Positions 7,510 to 16,476 of a stretch of DNA of 43,890 nucleotides are shown one piece after another. Location of the stretch: the NCBI GenBank assembly GCA_947382415.1, contig CANCYO010000020.1, positions 1 through 43,890 of the forward strand, given 5' to 3'. The notes under the pieces were generated by a model, which was not told where the DNA came from, made no database searches, and worked only from the letters and a program-made list of their open reading frames with translations. Position numbers and translations under genes: made by a program. The stretch comes from an uncultured Lachnospiraceae bacterium (GTDB lineage: Bacteria; Bacillota; Clostridia; Lachnospirales; Lachnospiraceae). Position 1 is the first letter of the stretch; each line of letters starts with the position of its first letter.

Positions 7510-8253
7510 ATGACCAAAAAGGAGTTACGAAGGCAAAAAAGAGAGGACTTTATACAGGATAACGGCATTATCTGTCTGGATAATGTGAGTAAGAGCTATT
7601 CCACCGGCGCCCCGGCGTTGAACAATGTGAGTCTCAGCATCAGTCCGGGAGAATTCGTGTTCATCGTGGGGGACAGCGGCTCGGGAAAATCTACGCTGAT
7701 CAAACTTCTGCTGCGGGAGCTTACATCTTCCAGCGGCAGTGTTTATGTTATGGGATATGAGCTGGGAAAGCTGACCCATCGGCAGATTCCGCAGTTTCGG
7801 AGAAACCTCGGTGTGGTCTTTCAGGATTTCCGTCTTCTGAAGGACAGAAATATTTATGAGAATGTGGCTTTTGCCCAGAGGATCGTGGAGACGCCGGTGA
7901 ATGAGATCCGCAGGAACGTGCCGGCCATACTGGCCACGGTTGGTTTGGCGGGCAAGTATAAGTCCAAACCCCGCCAGCTCTCCGGCGGAGAGCAGCAGCG
8001 CGTTGCGCTGGCCCGGGCTCTGGTGAATAACCCTTCCATTCTGCTGGCGGATGAGCCCACGGGAAATTTGGATCCCAATAATTCCTGGGAGATTATGAAG
8101 CTTCTGGAGGAAATAAACGCTTCCGGCACTACTGTTTTAGTGGTGACACACAACAGCGAGATTGTCAATGCCATGCGCAAACGTGTGATCACCCTGAAAA
8201 AGGGCGTGATCGTCAGCGACGAGGAGGAAGGCGGTTATATCGATGAAGATTAG
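7510..8253 (+). CDS. ftsE: Cell-division ABC transporter ATPase FtsE
   Basis: A 247-residue ABC ATPase. Walker A is GDSGSGKST (54-62), the signature is LSGGEQQR (157-164), Walker B is SILLADEPTG (176-185), and the switch histidine is H214. FtsE powers FtsX to activate peptidoglycan hydrolases during division or elongation. It carries an N-terminal extension of about 17 charged residues (KKELRRQKRED) before the usual start of the fold, longer than typical FtsE. A GGAGG (7499-7503) precedes the ATG. It overlaps ftsX by 11 bp, a sign of translational coupling. Confidence 0.95.
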   Translation: MTKKELRRQKREDFIQDNGIICLDNVSKSYSTGAPALNNVSLSISPGEFVFIVGDSGSGKSTLIKLLLRELTSSSGSVYVMGYELGKLTHRQIPQFRRNLGVVFQDFRLLKDRNIYENVAFAQRIVETPVNEIRRNVPAILATVGLAGKYKSKPRQLSGGEQQRVALARALVNNPSILLADEPTGNLDPNNSWEIMKLLEEINASGTTVLVVTHNSEIVNAMRKRVITLKKGVIVSDEEEGGYIDED

Positions 8254-9190
8254 TACATTGTTTTATACCATCAGACAGGGATTCGCTAATATTTTCCGGA
8301 ACAAGCTGTTTTCACTGGCGTCGATTGCGACCATTTCCGCCTGCTTGTTTTTGTTTGGTCTGTTTTATGCTATCATGATAAATTTTCAGCATGTGGTGAG
8401 GACGGCGGAGCAGGGAGTTTCTGTGACGGTGTTTTTCCACTATGAAGACGGAGTTCTGCCGGACGGCTGTGAAGTTCATCAGGAGGGACAGGTTCCCACT
8501 CCCGAGCGCATCGAAGCGATCGGACAGATGATCGCTGCCCGGGTGGAGGTTTCCGATGTAGTGTTTGTCTCTGACGAGGAGGCGTGGGAGACTTTCGGAA
8601 AATCTTATTTTGGCGAAGATTACAGGGAGGGTTTCCCTCAGAATCCGCTGGAAGGTGAGAACAGTTACCAAGTGTTTCTGAGCGATGTGTCCATGCAGGA
8701 TACGTTGGTGAGCTGGCTGGAGTCCATGCCGGAAGTGCGCAAGGTCAAATATTCCGCCATCACTGCGGATACACTCAGCGGCGTCAATCTGCTGATCGCG
8801 TATGTGTCTGTGGGTATTATCGTGGTATTGCTGGCGGTGAGTATTTTCCTGATCAGCAACACGGTGGCGGTGGGTATTTCCGTCCGCAAGGAAGAGATCA
8901 ATATCATGAAGTATATCGGAGCCAAGGACTTCTTTGTGCGCGCCCCGTTTGTGCTGGAAGGTATGATCATCGGTCTTATCGGCGCGGCTATTCCTCTGGG
9001 CGTTATTTACAGTATGTATAATTATGTGCTGAATTATGTGGCAGGAAGATTTGCGATGCTGAGCAGTTTCCTGGATTTTCTGCCCGCCAGGGAGGTGTTT
9101 CACATATTGACGCCGGTGTCGCTTATAGTCGGCGTGGGAATCGGTTTTCTGGGCAGTATTACCACTGTGAGGAAACATTTGCAGGTATAG
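8243..9190 (+). CDS. ftsX: Cell-division permease-like protein FtsX
   Basis: A 315-residue membrane protein of the FtsX family: TM1 about 22-48, a large extracellular domain about 49-180, and TM2-4 about 182-207, 234-262 and 288-308. The conserved cytoplasmic stretch SVRKEEINIMKYIGA (213-227) lies between TM2 and TM3. The extracellular domain normally contacts a hydrolase or adaptor; the M23 protein encoded 59 bases downstream is the obvious partner. The start overlaps the ftsE end, with GAGGAGG in the ftsE tail upstream. Confidence 0.95.
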   Translation: MKISTLFYTIRQGFANIFRNKLFSLASIATISACLFLFGLFYAIMINFQHVVRTAEQGVSVTVFFHYEDGVLPDGCEVHQEGQVPTPERIEAIGQMIAARVEVSDVVFVSDEEAWETFGKSYFGEDYREGFPQNPLEGENSYQVFLSDVSMQDTLVSWLESMPEVRKVKYSAITADTLSGVNLLIAYVSVGIIVVLLAVSIFLISNTVAVGISVRKEEINIMKYIGAKDFFVRAPFVLEGMIIGLIGAAIPLGVIYSMYNYVLNYVAGRFAMLSSFLDFLPAREVFHILTPVSLIVGVGIGFLGSITTVRKHLQV

Positions 9191-9249
9191 CTGAAACAGT
9201 ACACAGTATAGCCCTCCGAAAGGGATTCGTACATTGGGAGGATAAGGAT

Positions 9250-10470
9250 TTGAGAGTTCCCGCTAAGAGTAGAATATTGATTGCAGGGGTTATGACAGTG
9301 GCGCTACTGGCGGGTGCGGGGCATTTGCCTGCGCAGGCCATCACCTCGGACAGCATCAGGGACAAGGAAGAGCAGATCGATAAGATGGAGCGGGAGAAGG
9401 ATGCGCTGCAGGATAATCTCACAGATCTGCAAAAAGTTAAAAAAGATTTGGAGACTCAGAAATCCAATCTGAAGAATTATGTGGCGGAGCTGGATGGTAA
9501 ACTTGCGGAGATAGAGCAGAATATTGTGGATCTGAATCTTCAGATTACCGCTAAAGAAAAGGAGATTACCGAGACTCAGGAAGAGCTGGAGGAGGCGCTG
9601 GAGACAGAAGAGGCGCAGCACAGGGCCATGGTCAGCCGCATTCGGATGATGTATGAGCAGGGCAATACGCAGATTGTGGAGACACTTTTGGGTGCGGGGA
9701 GCTTCGGCGGTTTTTTGAGCCGTGCGGACGCCATGGAAAAGGTGGCGGCCTATGACAGGCAGATGTACGAGGAGTATAAGGCAAACCGCCAACTGGTGGA
9801 GCTTTGTAAGGAACAGCTTGAGCTGGAGAAGGAAATACTGGATCAATCCAAGGAGAATGTGGAGCTGGAGCAGGCCAATCTGGAGGCTCTGATCGATCAG
9901 AAGAACAGAGATATCATTGCATACGAGACGGATATCCACAATAAGGAGGAAGCTATTAAGGAATACGAGCAGATGATCCGGGAACAGGATGAGGAGATCG
10001 CTGCTCTGGAACAGGCGATTCTTGAGGAAAAGAGAAATATTCTTGCGGCAAACGGCGAGGTCATCACGTATGACGGAGGCCAGTTTAAGTTCCCTCTGGC
10101 GTCTTACACCCGAGTTTCGGATGAGTATGGCATGCGCATCCACCCGACTCTGGGAGTACAGCAGTTTCACAACGGCGTGGATCTGGCGTCGCCCAAGGGT
10201 ACGGCCATCTATGCCGCCTACGACGGAAAAGTAGTGGCGGCCACCTACAGCGCGACTATGGGCAATTATATTATGATCGATCACGGCAGCGAACTGTATA
10301 CCATATACATGCATGCCTCCGCCCTCTATGTGAAAAAGGGGGATCTGGTGGTGCGAGGAGAGACCATTGCGGCTGTGGGGAGCACCGGGCGTTCCACCGG
10401 GAACCATCTGCACTTCAGTGTGCGCAAGAACGGAGCTTATGTATCGCCCTGGGAGTATATATCAAAGTAA
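9250..10470 (+). CDS. Secreted coiled-coil M23 (LytM) murein hydrolase, EnvC-like
   Basis: A 406-residue secreted peptidoglycan endopeptidase. The signal peptide is about 1-30 (ending PAQA), a long coiled coil about 38-275 is rich in E, K, Q and L, and the M23 domain is about 285-405. Catalytic zinc ligands are intact: H307-x3-D311, H355 and HLH (386-388). The coiled coil plus LytM layout matches EnvC, which FtsEX controls in E. coli. E. coli EnvC is degenerate and only activates amidases, whereas this one should be active itself. The start is TTG at 9250, with GGGAGG (9236-9241) 8 bases upstream. Control by FtsEX is inferred from position and layout. Confidence 0.9.
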   Translation: MRVPAKSRILIAGVMTVALLAGAGHLPAQAITSDSIRDKEEQIDKMEREKDALQDNLTDLQKVKKDLETQKSNLKNYVAELDGKLAEIEQNIVDLNLQITAKEKEITETQEELEEALETEEAQHRAMVSRIRMMYEQGNTQIVETLLGAGSFGGFLSRADAMEKVAAYDRQMYEEYKANRQLVELCKEQLELEKEILDQSKENVELEQANLEALIDQKNRDIIAYETDIHNKEEAIKEYEQMIREQDEEIAALEQAILEEKRNILAANGEVITYDGGQFKFPLASYTRVSDEYGMRIHPTLGVQQFHNGVDLASPKGTAIYAAYDGKVVAATYSATMGNYIMIDHGSELYTIYMHASALYVKKGDLVVRGETIAAVGSTGRSTGNHLHFSVRKNGAYVSPWEYISK

Positions 10471-10522
10471 TCTGCAATATGTTTCAATAAAGACAAAGGA
10501 AATAAAAAAGGAATAAAAAACT

Positions 10523-11725
10523 ATGGAAAATGAAAGAGGAAGAAAGGGTTGGGGGCTTTTTGTCCTTGGTCTTGTGATCGGTCTTCTGGCGGCGCTGATC
10601 ATTACCAGTGTAATTTTCAAACAGAGCGTCAGTCTGTCCGGGGACTCATTGGTGGACGCCCGGGTAGTGGAAAAGATAGAGGATCTGGAGAATCTGATCC
10701 ACAGCCGTTTTTATCTGGCGGAGATGACGGACGAAGAGCTGGAGCAGGGCATCTACAGAGGGATGCTCAGGGCTTTGAACGATCCGTATTCTGAGTACTA
10801 TACCACGGAAGAACTGAAAGAGCTTATGGATCAGTCGGAGGGTATTTATTATGGCATCGGCGCCCATGTGGGTCTGGACAAGGAGACCTCCCTGCCTATG
10901 ATTAAGTCGGTGATAGAGGGAACGCCTGCCGAGGAGGCGGATCTGCGCCCCAATGATCTGATCTATATGGTGGACGACGAAGCCACCTATGGGCTGAGCC
11001 TGACGGAGGCCGTGTCCCTGATCAAAGGACCGGAGGGGACGAAGGTGACGTTGACGCTGATCCGGGAAGGTGTGTCGGATTATCTGGAAGTGACTATCCC
11101 GAGGAAAAAGGTGGAGAGTCCTACGGTGAATTTTGAAATGCTGGACGGCGGGATGGCCTATATTGAGATTACGGAGTTTGACGATGTGACGGTGGATCAG
11201 TTTGCGGAGGCACTGGCCATGGCAAAGGGTTCGGGTATGAAGGGCATGATTCTGGATCTGCGGGCCAATCCCGGCGGTAGCCTCAGCGCAGTGGTGGAGA
11301 TCGCCCGAATGATGCTGCCCGAAGGCCTGATCGTATATACGGAGGATAAGGCCGGAAAGCGTTCAGAGTATTCCTGCGATGGGAAGCGGGAGCTTCAGGT
11401 GCCTCTGGTGGTGCTGATAGACGGCAATTCCGCCAGCGCATCGGAGATTCTGGCCGGAGCGATTCAGGATTATAAGCTGGGTACTCTGGTGGGCACTACT
11501 ACTTTTGGAAAAGGTATTGTGCAGCAGGTGATCGCCATGAACGACGGCTCTGCCATCAAGCTCACCATCAGCAGCTATTTTACACCGAAGGGGCGCAACA
11601 TTCACGGCACGGGTATCGAGCCGGATGTGGAGTGCCTGTTTGACGGGGAAGCTTACTATGATGAGGAAAATCCCTATGATAATCAGTTGGAGAAGGCGAA
11701 GGAAGTATTGAAGGGTATGCTGTGA
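10523..11725 (+). CDS. S41 carboxy-terminal processing protease (CtpB-like)
   Basis: A 400-residue protease with an N-terminal membrane anchor (about 10-32), helical dimer region, PDZ domain (about 105-185) and S41 catalytic domain (about 200-375). The catalytic residues are S305 in GNSASASE, K330 in FGKG and Q334, spaced as in B. subtilis CtpB. It acts outside the membrane on substrate C-termini. It follows the M23 hydrolase by 52 bases; processing or turnover of the hydrolase is a reasonable guess, and ctp genes sit next to ftsEX in many Firmicutes. AAGGAAT lies upstream of the ATG. It converges on the reverse-strand gene only 17 bases away and no terminator was found between them. Confidence 0.93.
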   Translation: MENERGRKGWGLFVLGLVIGLLAALIITSVIFKQSVSLSGDSLVDARVVEKIEDLENLIHSRFYLAEMTDEELEQGIYRGMLRALNDPYSEYYTTEELKELMDQSEGIYYGIGAHVGLDKETSLPMIKSVIEGTPAEEADLRPNDLIYMVDDEATYGLSLTEAVSLIKGPEGTKVTLTLIREGVSDYLEVTIPRKKVESPTVNFEMLDGGMAYIEITEFDDVTVDQFAEALAMAKGSGMKGMILDLRANPGGSLSAVVEIARMMLPEGLIVYTEDKAGKRSEYSCDGKRELQVPLVVLIDGNSASASEILAGAIQDYKLGTLVGTTTFGKGIVQQVIAMNDGSAIKLTISSYFTPKGRNIHGTGIEPDVECLFDGEAYYDEENPYDNQLEKAKEVLKGML

Positions 11726-11742
11726 CAGATTTTTTGAAGTAT

Positions 11743-12471
11743 TTATGCTTCAGGAATAAATTCCGTCCAGAGCGCAGGTTTTATGTGTCTGCCGGCGGCT
11801 TTCTGCATTGCTTCCACCATGGACGCGTATTGTCTCTTACAGACGTCCATATGGGTGATTTCCCAGGAGGAAACGCTGTACATCATGGGAACTTCGGGGA
11901 GGAACTGGAAGAATTCATCCAGAAAAAACATGTTATAATAGTCTTCCGCGCCAAAACCGTCATCATCAGGCGAATCGGAATCCGCCTCCTGCCAGACAAG
12001 GAGGGTGCGCTGTTCGTTGATTCCGGCCAGGAGATAGTTTTCCTCCGGTTGGAAATTCAGGAGTCCCATTGCATTCAGCAGATGTCCGGAATAACCCTTT
12101 GAATGCCAGTCTGTGCGTTTTCCCGGCAGGAAATTCGCATACGGGATCAGAGTCTGATTCAAAAAGCGGGGATTTTGTCGGATTTTGTCCAGTACGATCT
12201 CCTGTGCTGTCCGTTCTCCGTACATGGCTGCCCGCAGCAGCCACATATTGGCTCCGGCTTCATAGCCGGAAACGGCAATGCCGGGCGCCGGGGCGTCCGG
12301 CTGGCGCAGGTATTCCGAGAGCCTCAGCATGGCGGAGGCGTCGCCCTGCCCGCAGGCGGCGGCCAGGGTGTGTATTTCGTTTGCGCGGACACTGACAGGC
12401 GGCGGAGCTGCCGGAAGTTTGTGAGCAGTATTTGCGTCCAGGCTGCAGGAATCGGAACATTCTTCTCTCAT
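11743..12471 (-). CDS. Uncharacterised protein with a Sel1/TPR-like segment
   Basis: A 242-residue soluble protein of unknown function. Residues about 30-95 (IHTLAAACGQGDASAMLRLSEYL, then WLLRAAMYGERTAQ) look like one or two Sel1/TPR-like helical repeats. The rest, with WHSKGYSGHLLNAMGLL and an acidic DSDSPDDDG loop, matches nothing I recognise. A GAGGA site precedes the start on the reverse strand and a clear promoter lies further upstream, which supports this strand over the shorter forward frames in the same place. It is the only reverse-strand gene in the first 34 kb. There is no signal peptide. Confidence 0.65.
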   Translation of the reverse strand: MREECSDSCSLDANTAHKLPAAPPPVSVRANEIHTLAAACGQGDASAMLRLSEYLRQPDAPAPGIAVSGYEAGANMWLLRAAMYGERTAQEIVLDKIRQNPRFLNQTLIPYANFLPGKRTDWHSKGYSGHLLNAMGLLNFQPEENYLLAGINEQRTLLVWQEADSDSPDDDGFGAEDYYNMFFLDEFFQFLPEVPMMYSVSSWEITHMDVCKRQYASMVEAMQKAAGRHIKPALWTEFIPEA

Positions 12472-12530
12472 AAGATAATCCTCGGATCACTTTCATGTAT
12501 CGGTTTTCTCAGTTTATTCTATCTGGAATT

Positions 12531-12559
12531 ATTGTATCTCGAAAGCTGTATTATGGCAA
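12531..12559 (-). promoter_or_regulatory. Promoter for the reverse-strand Sel1-like gene
   Basis: On the reverse strand TTGCCA (12559-12554) and TACAAT (12536-12531) are 17 bp apart. The predicted start lies about 50 bases before the ATG at 12471. It points away from uvrB, so the intergenic region is divergent. Confidence 0.6.
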
Positions 12560-12616
12560 GATAATGGAAAAAAATAGGTATATAGTTAGTAAGTTTGTAA
12601 AAAAGATGAAAGCACA

Positions 12617-12628
12617 GAACAAATGTTC
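12617..12628 (+). promoter_or_regulatory. LexA (SOS/DinR) box upstream of uvrB
   Basis: GAAC-AAAT-GTTC is a perfect match to the Gram-positive LexA operator GAACN4GTTC. It sits 82 bases before the uvrB start and just upstream of its likely promoter (-10 TATACT at 12661-12666). It predicts DNA-damage induction of uvrB and of the gene coupled to it. Confidence 0.8.
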
Positions 12629-12710
12629 CATTTGTACTGTACTTTTTTATTTGATTTTGGTATACTATCTGATAGACAAGCGGAAAGATAGATAGTATGG
12701 AGAGAATTGT

Positions 12711-14720
12711 ATGGATCATTTTGTTTTACATTCCGAATATAAGCCTACCGGCGACCAGCCGCAGGCCATCGCAGAGCTGGTCCAAGGATTTCAGGAGGGT
12801 AACCAGTTTCAGACGCTTCTGGGGGTTACGGGCTCCGGCAAGACTTTTACTATGGCCAATGTGATTCAGGCGTTGAACAAGCCTACACTGGTCATCGCCC
12901 ACAACAAGACGCTGGCAGGTCAGCTCTACGGTGAGTTCAAGGAATTTTTCCCGGAAAACGCAGTGGAGTATTTTGTCTCCTATTATGATTACTATCAGCC
13001 GGAGGCCTATGTGCCTTCCTCCGACACTTATATAGCCAAGGACTCGGCCATCAACGATGAGATAGACAAGCTGCGGCTGTCGGCCACGGTATCTCTGACA
13101 GAGCGCAGGGATGTGGTGGTGGTGGCCAGTGTGTCCTGTATTTATGGTCTGGGCAGTCCTGATGAGTATCAGGATATGGTGGTATCTCTGCGGCCCGGAA
13201 TGGAGAAGGACCGGGATAAGGTGTTGAGAGAGCTGGTGGATATTCAGTACACCAGAAATGATATGGACATGCAGCGGGGAACCTTCCGGGTGCGTGGAGA
13301 CGTGTTGGAGGTGTACCCGGCGGAGGGCGGCGAGTATCTGATCCGCATTGAGTTTTTTGGTGATGAGATCGAGCGGATTGCCCAGGTGGAGCCGCTTACG
13401 GGAAGAGTTCACGCCACTTTAAATCATGTGGCGATCTTTCCGGCCTCTCATTATGTGGTTGCGCCGGAGAAGATCAAGGCGGCCTGTGACAATATTGAGA
13501 AGGAGATGGAGGAACGGGTGCGCTTTTTTAAGGGGGAGGACAAGCTCATTGAGGCCCAGCGCATTGCGGAGCGCACAAATTTCGACGTTGAGATGCTCCG
13601 GGAGACGGGTTTTTGCTCCGGTATTGAGAATTATTCCAGGCATCTGAGCGGCGCTGCACCCGGGGAGCCACCGATGACGCTTATGGACTTTTTCCGGGAT
13701 GATTTTCTGATCATCATAGATGAGTCCCATATGACGATTCCCCAGATACGGGGAATGTTTGCGGGGGACCGGTCCCGCAAGACCACACTGGTGGACTATG
13801 GCTTTCGGCTGCCCTCGGCGTTGGACAACCGGCCTTTGAATTTTCAGGAGTTTGAGGCTCATATAGACCAGATGCTGTTTGTGTCGGCTACGCCCTCGGA
13901 CTATGAGGAGCAGCATGAGCTGCTGCGCACGGAACAGATCATCCGGCCTACAGGCCTGCTGGATCCGGAGGTGGACGTGCGGCCTGTAGAGGGTCAGATC
14001 GACGATCTGATCGGTGCGGTGAACAGGGAGGTGGAGCGGCACAACAAGGTGCTGGTCACCACGCTCACCAAGCGGATGGCGGAGGATCTCACCGATTATA
14101 TGAGCGAGGTGGGGATTCGGGTGAAGTATCTGCACTCGGACATCGACACACTGGAGCGGGCGGAGATCATACGCGATATGAGACTGGATGTGTTCGATGT
14201 GCTGGTGGGTATCAATCTGCTCAGGGAGGGTCTTGATATCCCGGAGATTTCGTTGGTGGCGATTCTGGATGCGGACAAGGAGGGGTTCTTGAGAAGCGCG
14301 ACCTCTCTGATCCAGACCATCGGGCGCGCGGCCCGCAATGCGGACGGACATGTGATCATGTATGCGGATACCATCACGGATTCCATGCGTACTGCCCTGG
14401 ATGAGACGGAGCGCAGGCGCAAGATTCAGATGCAGTATAACGAGGAGCATGGAATCACACCCCAGACCATCAGAAAGGCAGTGCGCGATCTCATCAGCAT
14501 CTCCAAGGTTATCGCCAAGGAGGAGCTGCGCTTTGAGAAAGATCCTGAGTCTATGAGCAGGCAGGAGCTGGAGAAGCTGATTGCGGATGTGCAGAAAAAG
14601 ATGCAGAAGGCTGCGGCGGATCTGAATTTCGAGGCTGCGGCGGAGCTTCGTGATAAGATGCTTGAACTGAAGAAGAATCTGAATGAGCTGGAGGGGACGT
14701 CCCGTGGAAAGAGTAAGTAA
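12711..14720 (+). CDS. uvrB: UvrABC excinuclease subunit B
   Basis: A 669-residue UvrB of full length. It is the helicase-like subunit that receives damaged DNA from UvrA and recruits UvrC. Walker A is GVTGSGKT (38-45), the beta-hairpin region follows YYDYYQPEAYVPSSDTY (about 92-108), the DEAD-like IIDESH and helicase motifs VGINLLREGLDIPE and QTIGRAARN are present, and the C-terminal UVR domain (about 625-660) binds UvrC. GGAGAG precedes the ATG. Regulation by LexA is indicated by the box at 12617. The stop codon overlaps the start of the next gene. Confidence 0.98.
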   Translation: MDHFVLHSEYKPTGDQPQAIAELVQGFQEGNQFQTLLGVTGSGKTFTMANVIQALNKPTLVIAHNKTLAGQLYGEFKEFFPENAVEYFVSYYDYYQPEAYVPSSDTYIAKDSAINDEIDKLRLSATVSLTERRDVVVVASVSCIYGLGSPDEYQDMVVSLRPGMEKDRDKVLRELVDIQYTRNDMDMQRGTFRVRGDVLEVYPAEGGEYLIRIEFFGDEIERIAQVEPLTGRVHATLNHVAIFPASHYVVAPEKIKAACDNIEKEMEERVRFFKGEDKLIEAQRIAERTNFDVEMLRETGFCSGIENYSRHLSGAAPGEPPMTLMDFFRDDFLIIIDESHMTIPQIRGMFAGDRSRKTTLVDYGFRLPSALDNRPLNFQEFEAHIDQMLFVSATPSDYEEQHELLRTEQIIRPTGLLDPEVDVRPVEGQIDDLIGAVNREVERHNKVLVTTLTKRMAEDLTDYMSEVGIRVKYLHSDIDTLERAEIIRDMRLDVFDVLVGINLLREGLDIPEISLVAILDADKEGFLRSATSLIQTIGRAARNADGHVIMYADTITDSMRTALDETERRRKIQMQYNEEHGITPQTIRKAVRDLISISKVIAKEELRFEKDPESMSRQELEKLIADVQKKMQKAAADLNFEAAAELRDKMLELKKNLNELEGTSRGKSK

Positions 14721-16377
14721 ATGGTTTTCCGGTCTCGTCCGCTGGCTCGGCATTTTGATAGCCGGTTATCTGTTCCTGCAGGGCCTGTTCACGGTCTGCA
14801 CGATTCAGAGTGTGACAGAGAGAACTTTTTATGTGAAGAGTCACGCGCTCTATGCTGTGGCGGGAATCGGGATATTCGTTCTGCTGGTTTGGGCGGTCTG
14901 GCGTTTCTGCGGCAGTGTGCTGGAGCGGTATGAGACGGTCATTGTATGGGCCGGGATCCTGCTCAGTGCCCTGTTCTGGATCTGGTGGCTTGGCCAGACG
15001 CAGTTCTGGTACTGGGGCGATGAGGAGAAGATATTTCAGTGTGCCCAACAGTATCTTGCAGGGGACTACAGAGGCTGGAAGCCGGGAGGCTACGCTTATA
15101 TGTGGCGGCACCAGAACGGCATGATTCTGTTTGTGGCTTCGCTGCTGAAATTTTTTGATACGCATACCGTCTTTTGGATTTTCAGGCTGTTAAACGTATT
15201 GTTTTATGAACTTACGATCTGTTTTCTGTGGCGGACGCTCAGGAGAGTGTTTTCGGACAGGCGGGTGGTAGTAGTACAGGTCGCGCTGCTGCTTCTGTTT
15301 TTTCCTTATGGGTTTTATTGTGTGATGTTTTACGGAAATGTAATAGGGCTGGGGCTGGCGGTTTTGGCGGTTTATCTCGCAGTGCTGTGGCTGGACACGG
15401 CGAGAGCAGGCTGGCTGTGCGGTAGCGCGGGGGCCATGACGCTGTCCGTTATATTCAAACAGAATGATGCGATCGTTCTGGTGGGACTGGTATTGTTATT
15501 GTTGCTGCAGCCGGTGAAAGAGGGCAGGCTGGCGCTGAAGAGGGCGGGAGCCGTGGCGGCATTTGTCCTGGCGATTGTACTGGGGGTGCGGCTGCCGGAT
15601 TTGCTGGTGGAGGTTCATACCGGTATGAATCTGTCCGGCACGGGAAACAGTATGTATGCGCACATTGCCATGGGACTTCAGGACAGTGAGGATGCGCCGG
15701 GGTGGTATAACACTTATAACGAAAAATTGTTTGCCCAGTGCGGCTATGACAAGGCGGAGACAGCCCGGGCAGCAAGGCGGTCCCTGATGGAAACGCTGGA
15801 GTATTATGCGGACAATCCCGGGGAGGGATGGTCGTTTATTCACAGGAAGCTTGCGTCGGAGTGGAATAATCCCACTTTTGAGGGCTTCCATATGCAGAAT
15901 GCGCGGTTGACGGCAGAAGAACTGAGTCCGCTGGTAAAATCCGTCATCAATGACGGAGGCAAGCTGAATATCCTGCTCACATTTTTTCTGGATATTTACG
16001 AGAGTATCATATGGTTTGGGATATTGATCTATCTGGCGGCGGCGAAGGATGCTGATGTGAGAGAACTGTTTTTTGTGATGCTGCTTGTGGGGGCTTTTGT
16101 GTTTTTTGCCGTGTGGGAGGCGAAGGGCCGGTATGTTGCGCCTTTTTATCTGATGGCCATTCCTTATGCGGCGGCGGGATATCGCAAGCTGCTCTCGGCC
16201 GGAAGTCAGTTCGAGATCACGAAAAAGACAGCGTTTGTCACGGCGCTTTTGGCGGCGGCGCTGTATTTTGGTGATTTAAATGCAGTAAACCACAGCCTGA
16301 AGCTAGGTACGCAGTCTGAGGAATACTATGAATATATTCACGAATATAACAGCAATTTTCTGAATTTCAGATATTAG
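14704..16377 (+). CDS. Multi-pass membrane protein, GT-C glycosyltransferase-like
   Basis: A 557-residue membrane protein with roughly a dozen hydrophobic segments. The first extracytoplasmic loop carries WYWGDEEKIFQCAQQYLAGD near residue 103, the acidic motif and layout seen in GT-C enzymes (PMT/ArnT type), which move sugars from lipid-phosphate donors outside the membrane. The rest (FFPYGFYCVMFYGNVIGLGLA, FKQNDAIVLVG) also fits. I prefer the GTG at 14704, with GGAGGGG 7 bases upstream, over the in-frame ATG at 14683. Either way it overlaps the uvrB end and is translationally coupled to it, so it would share SOS control. Donor and acceptor are unknown. The GT-C call is moderate; membrane topology is clear. 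Confidence 0.7.
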   Translation: MERVSKWFSGLVRWLGILIAGYLFLQGLFTVCTIQSVTERTFYVKSHALYAVAGIGIFVLLVWAVWRFCGSVLERYETVIVWAGILLSALFWIWWLGQTQFWYWGDEEKIFQCAQQYLAGDYRGWKPGGYAYMWRHQNGMILFVASLLKFFDTHTVFWIFRLLNVLFYELTICFLWRTLRRVFSDRRVVVVQVALLLLFFPYGFYCVMFYGNVIGLGLAVLAVYLAVLWLDTARAGWLCGSAGAMTLSVIFKQNDAIVLVGLVLLLLLQPVKEGRLALKRAGAVAAFVLAIVLGVRLPDLLVEVHTGMNLSGTGNSMYAHIAMGLQDSEDAPGWYNTYNEKLFAQCGYDKAETARAARRSLMETLEYYADNPGEGWSFIHRKLASEWNNPTFEGFHMQNARLTAEELSPLVKSVINDGGKLNILLTFFLDIYESIIWFGILIYLAAAKDADVRELFFVMLLVGAFVFFAVWEAKGRYVAPFYLMAIPYAAAGYRKLLSAGSQFEITKKTAFVTALLAAALYFGDLNAVNHSLKLGTQSEEYYEYIHEYNSNFLNFRY

Positions 16378-16476
16378 CCATTTCAGAAACAAAAAGTAGT
16401 TTCAATAATAAAAAATGATTGTAGATATACATGGATTGCCGGAATTAAAAAGATTACAGGAAAAGAGGAGAAAACA

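Noticed and set aside
9304..10413. Long reverse frame opposite the M23 hydrolase
   Set aside because: Shadow of the coiled-coil coding frame: biased composition rich in Leu, His, Ile and Arg, no ribosome binding site, no family.
11735..11752. Small hairpin TGAAGTA/TGCTTCA in the convergent gap
   Set aside because: The T-run lies on the wrong side of the stem for a forward terminator and the stem is AT-rich; not called.
11722..12564. Two forward frames (126 and 153 codons) in the place of the reverse-strand orphan
   Set aside because: The reverse frame is single, longer, and has both a promoter and a ribosome binding site; the forward frames have neither.
12495..12695. 66-codon forward frame in the uvrB upstream region
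   Set aside because: It runs across the LexA box and the -10 box of uvrB and has no ribosome binding site.
13419..14753. 444-codon reverse frame opposite uvrB
   Set aside because: Pure antisense shadow of a certain gene; His/Arg/Leu-rich product without domains.
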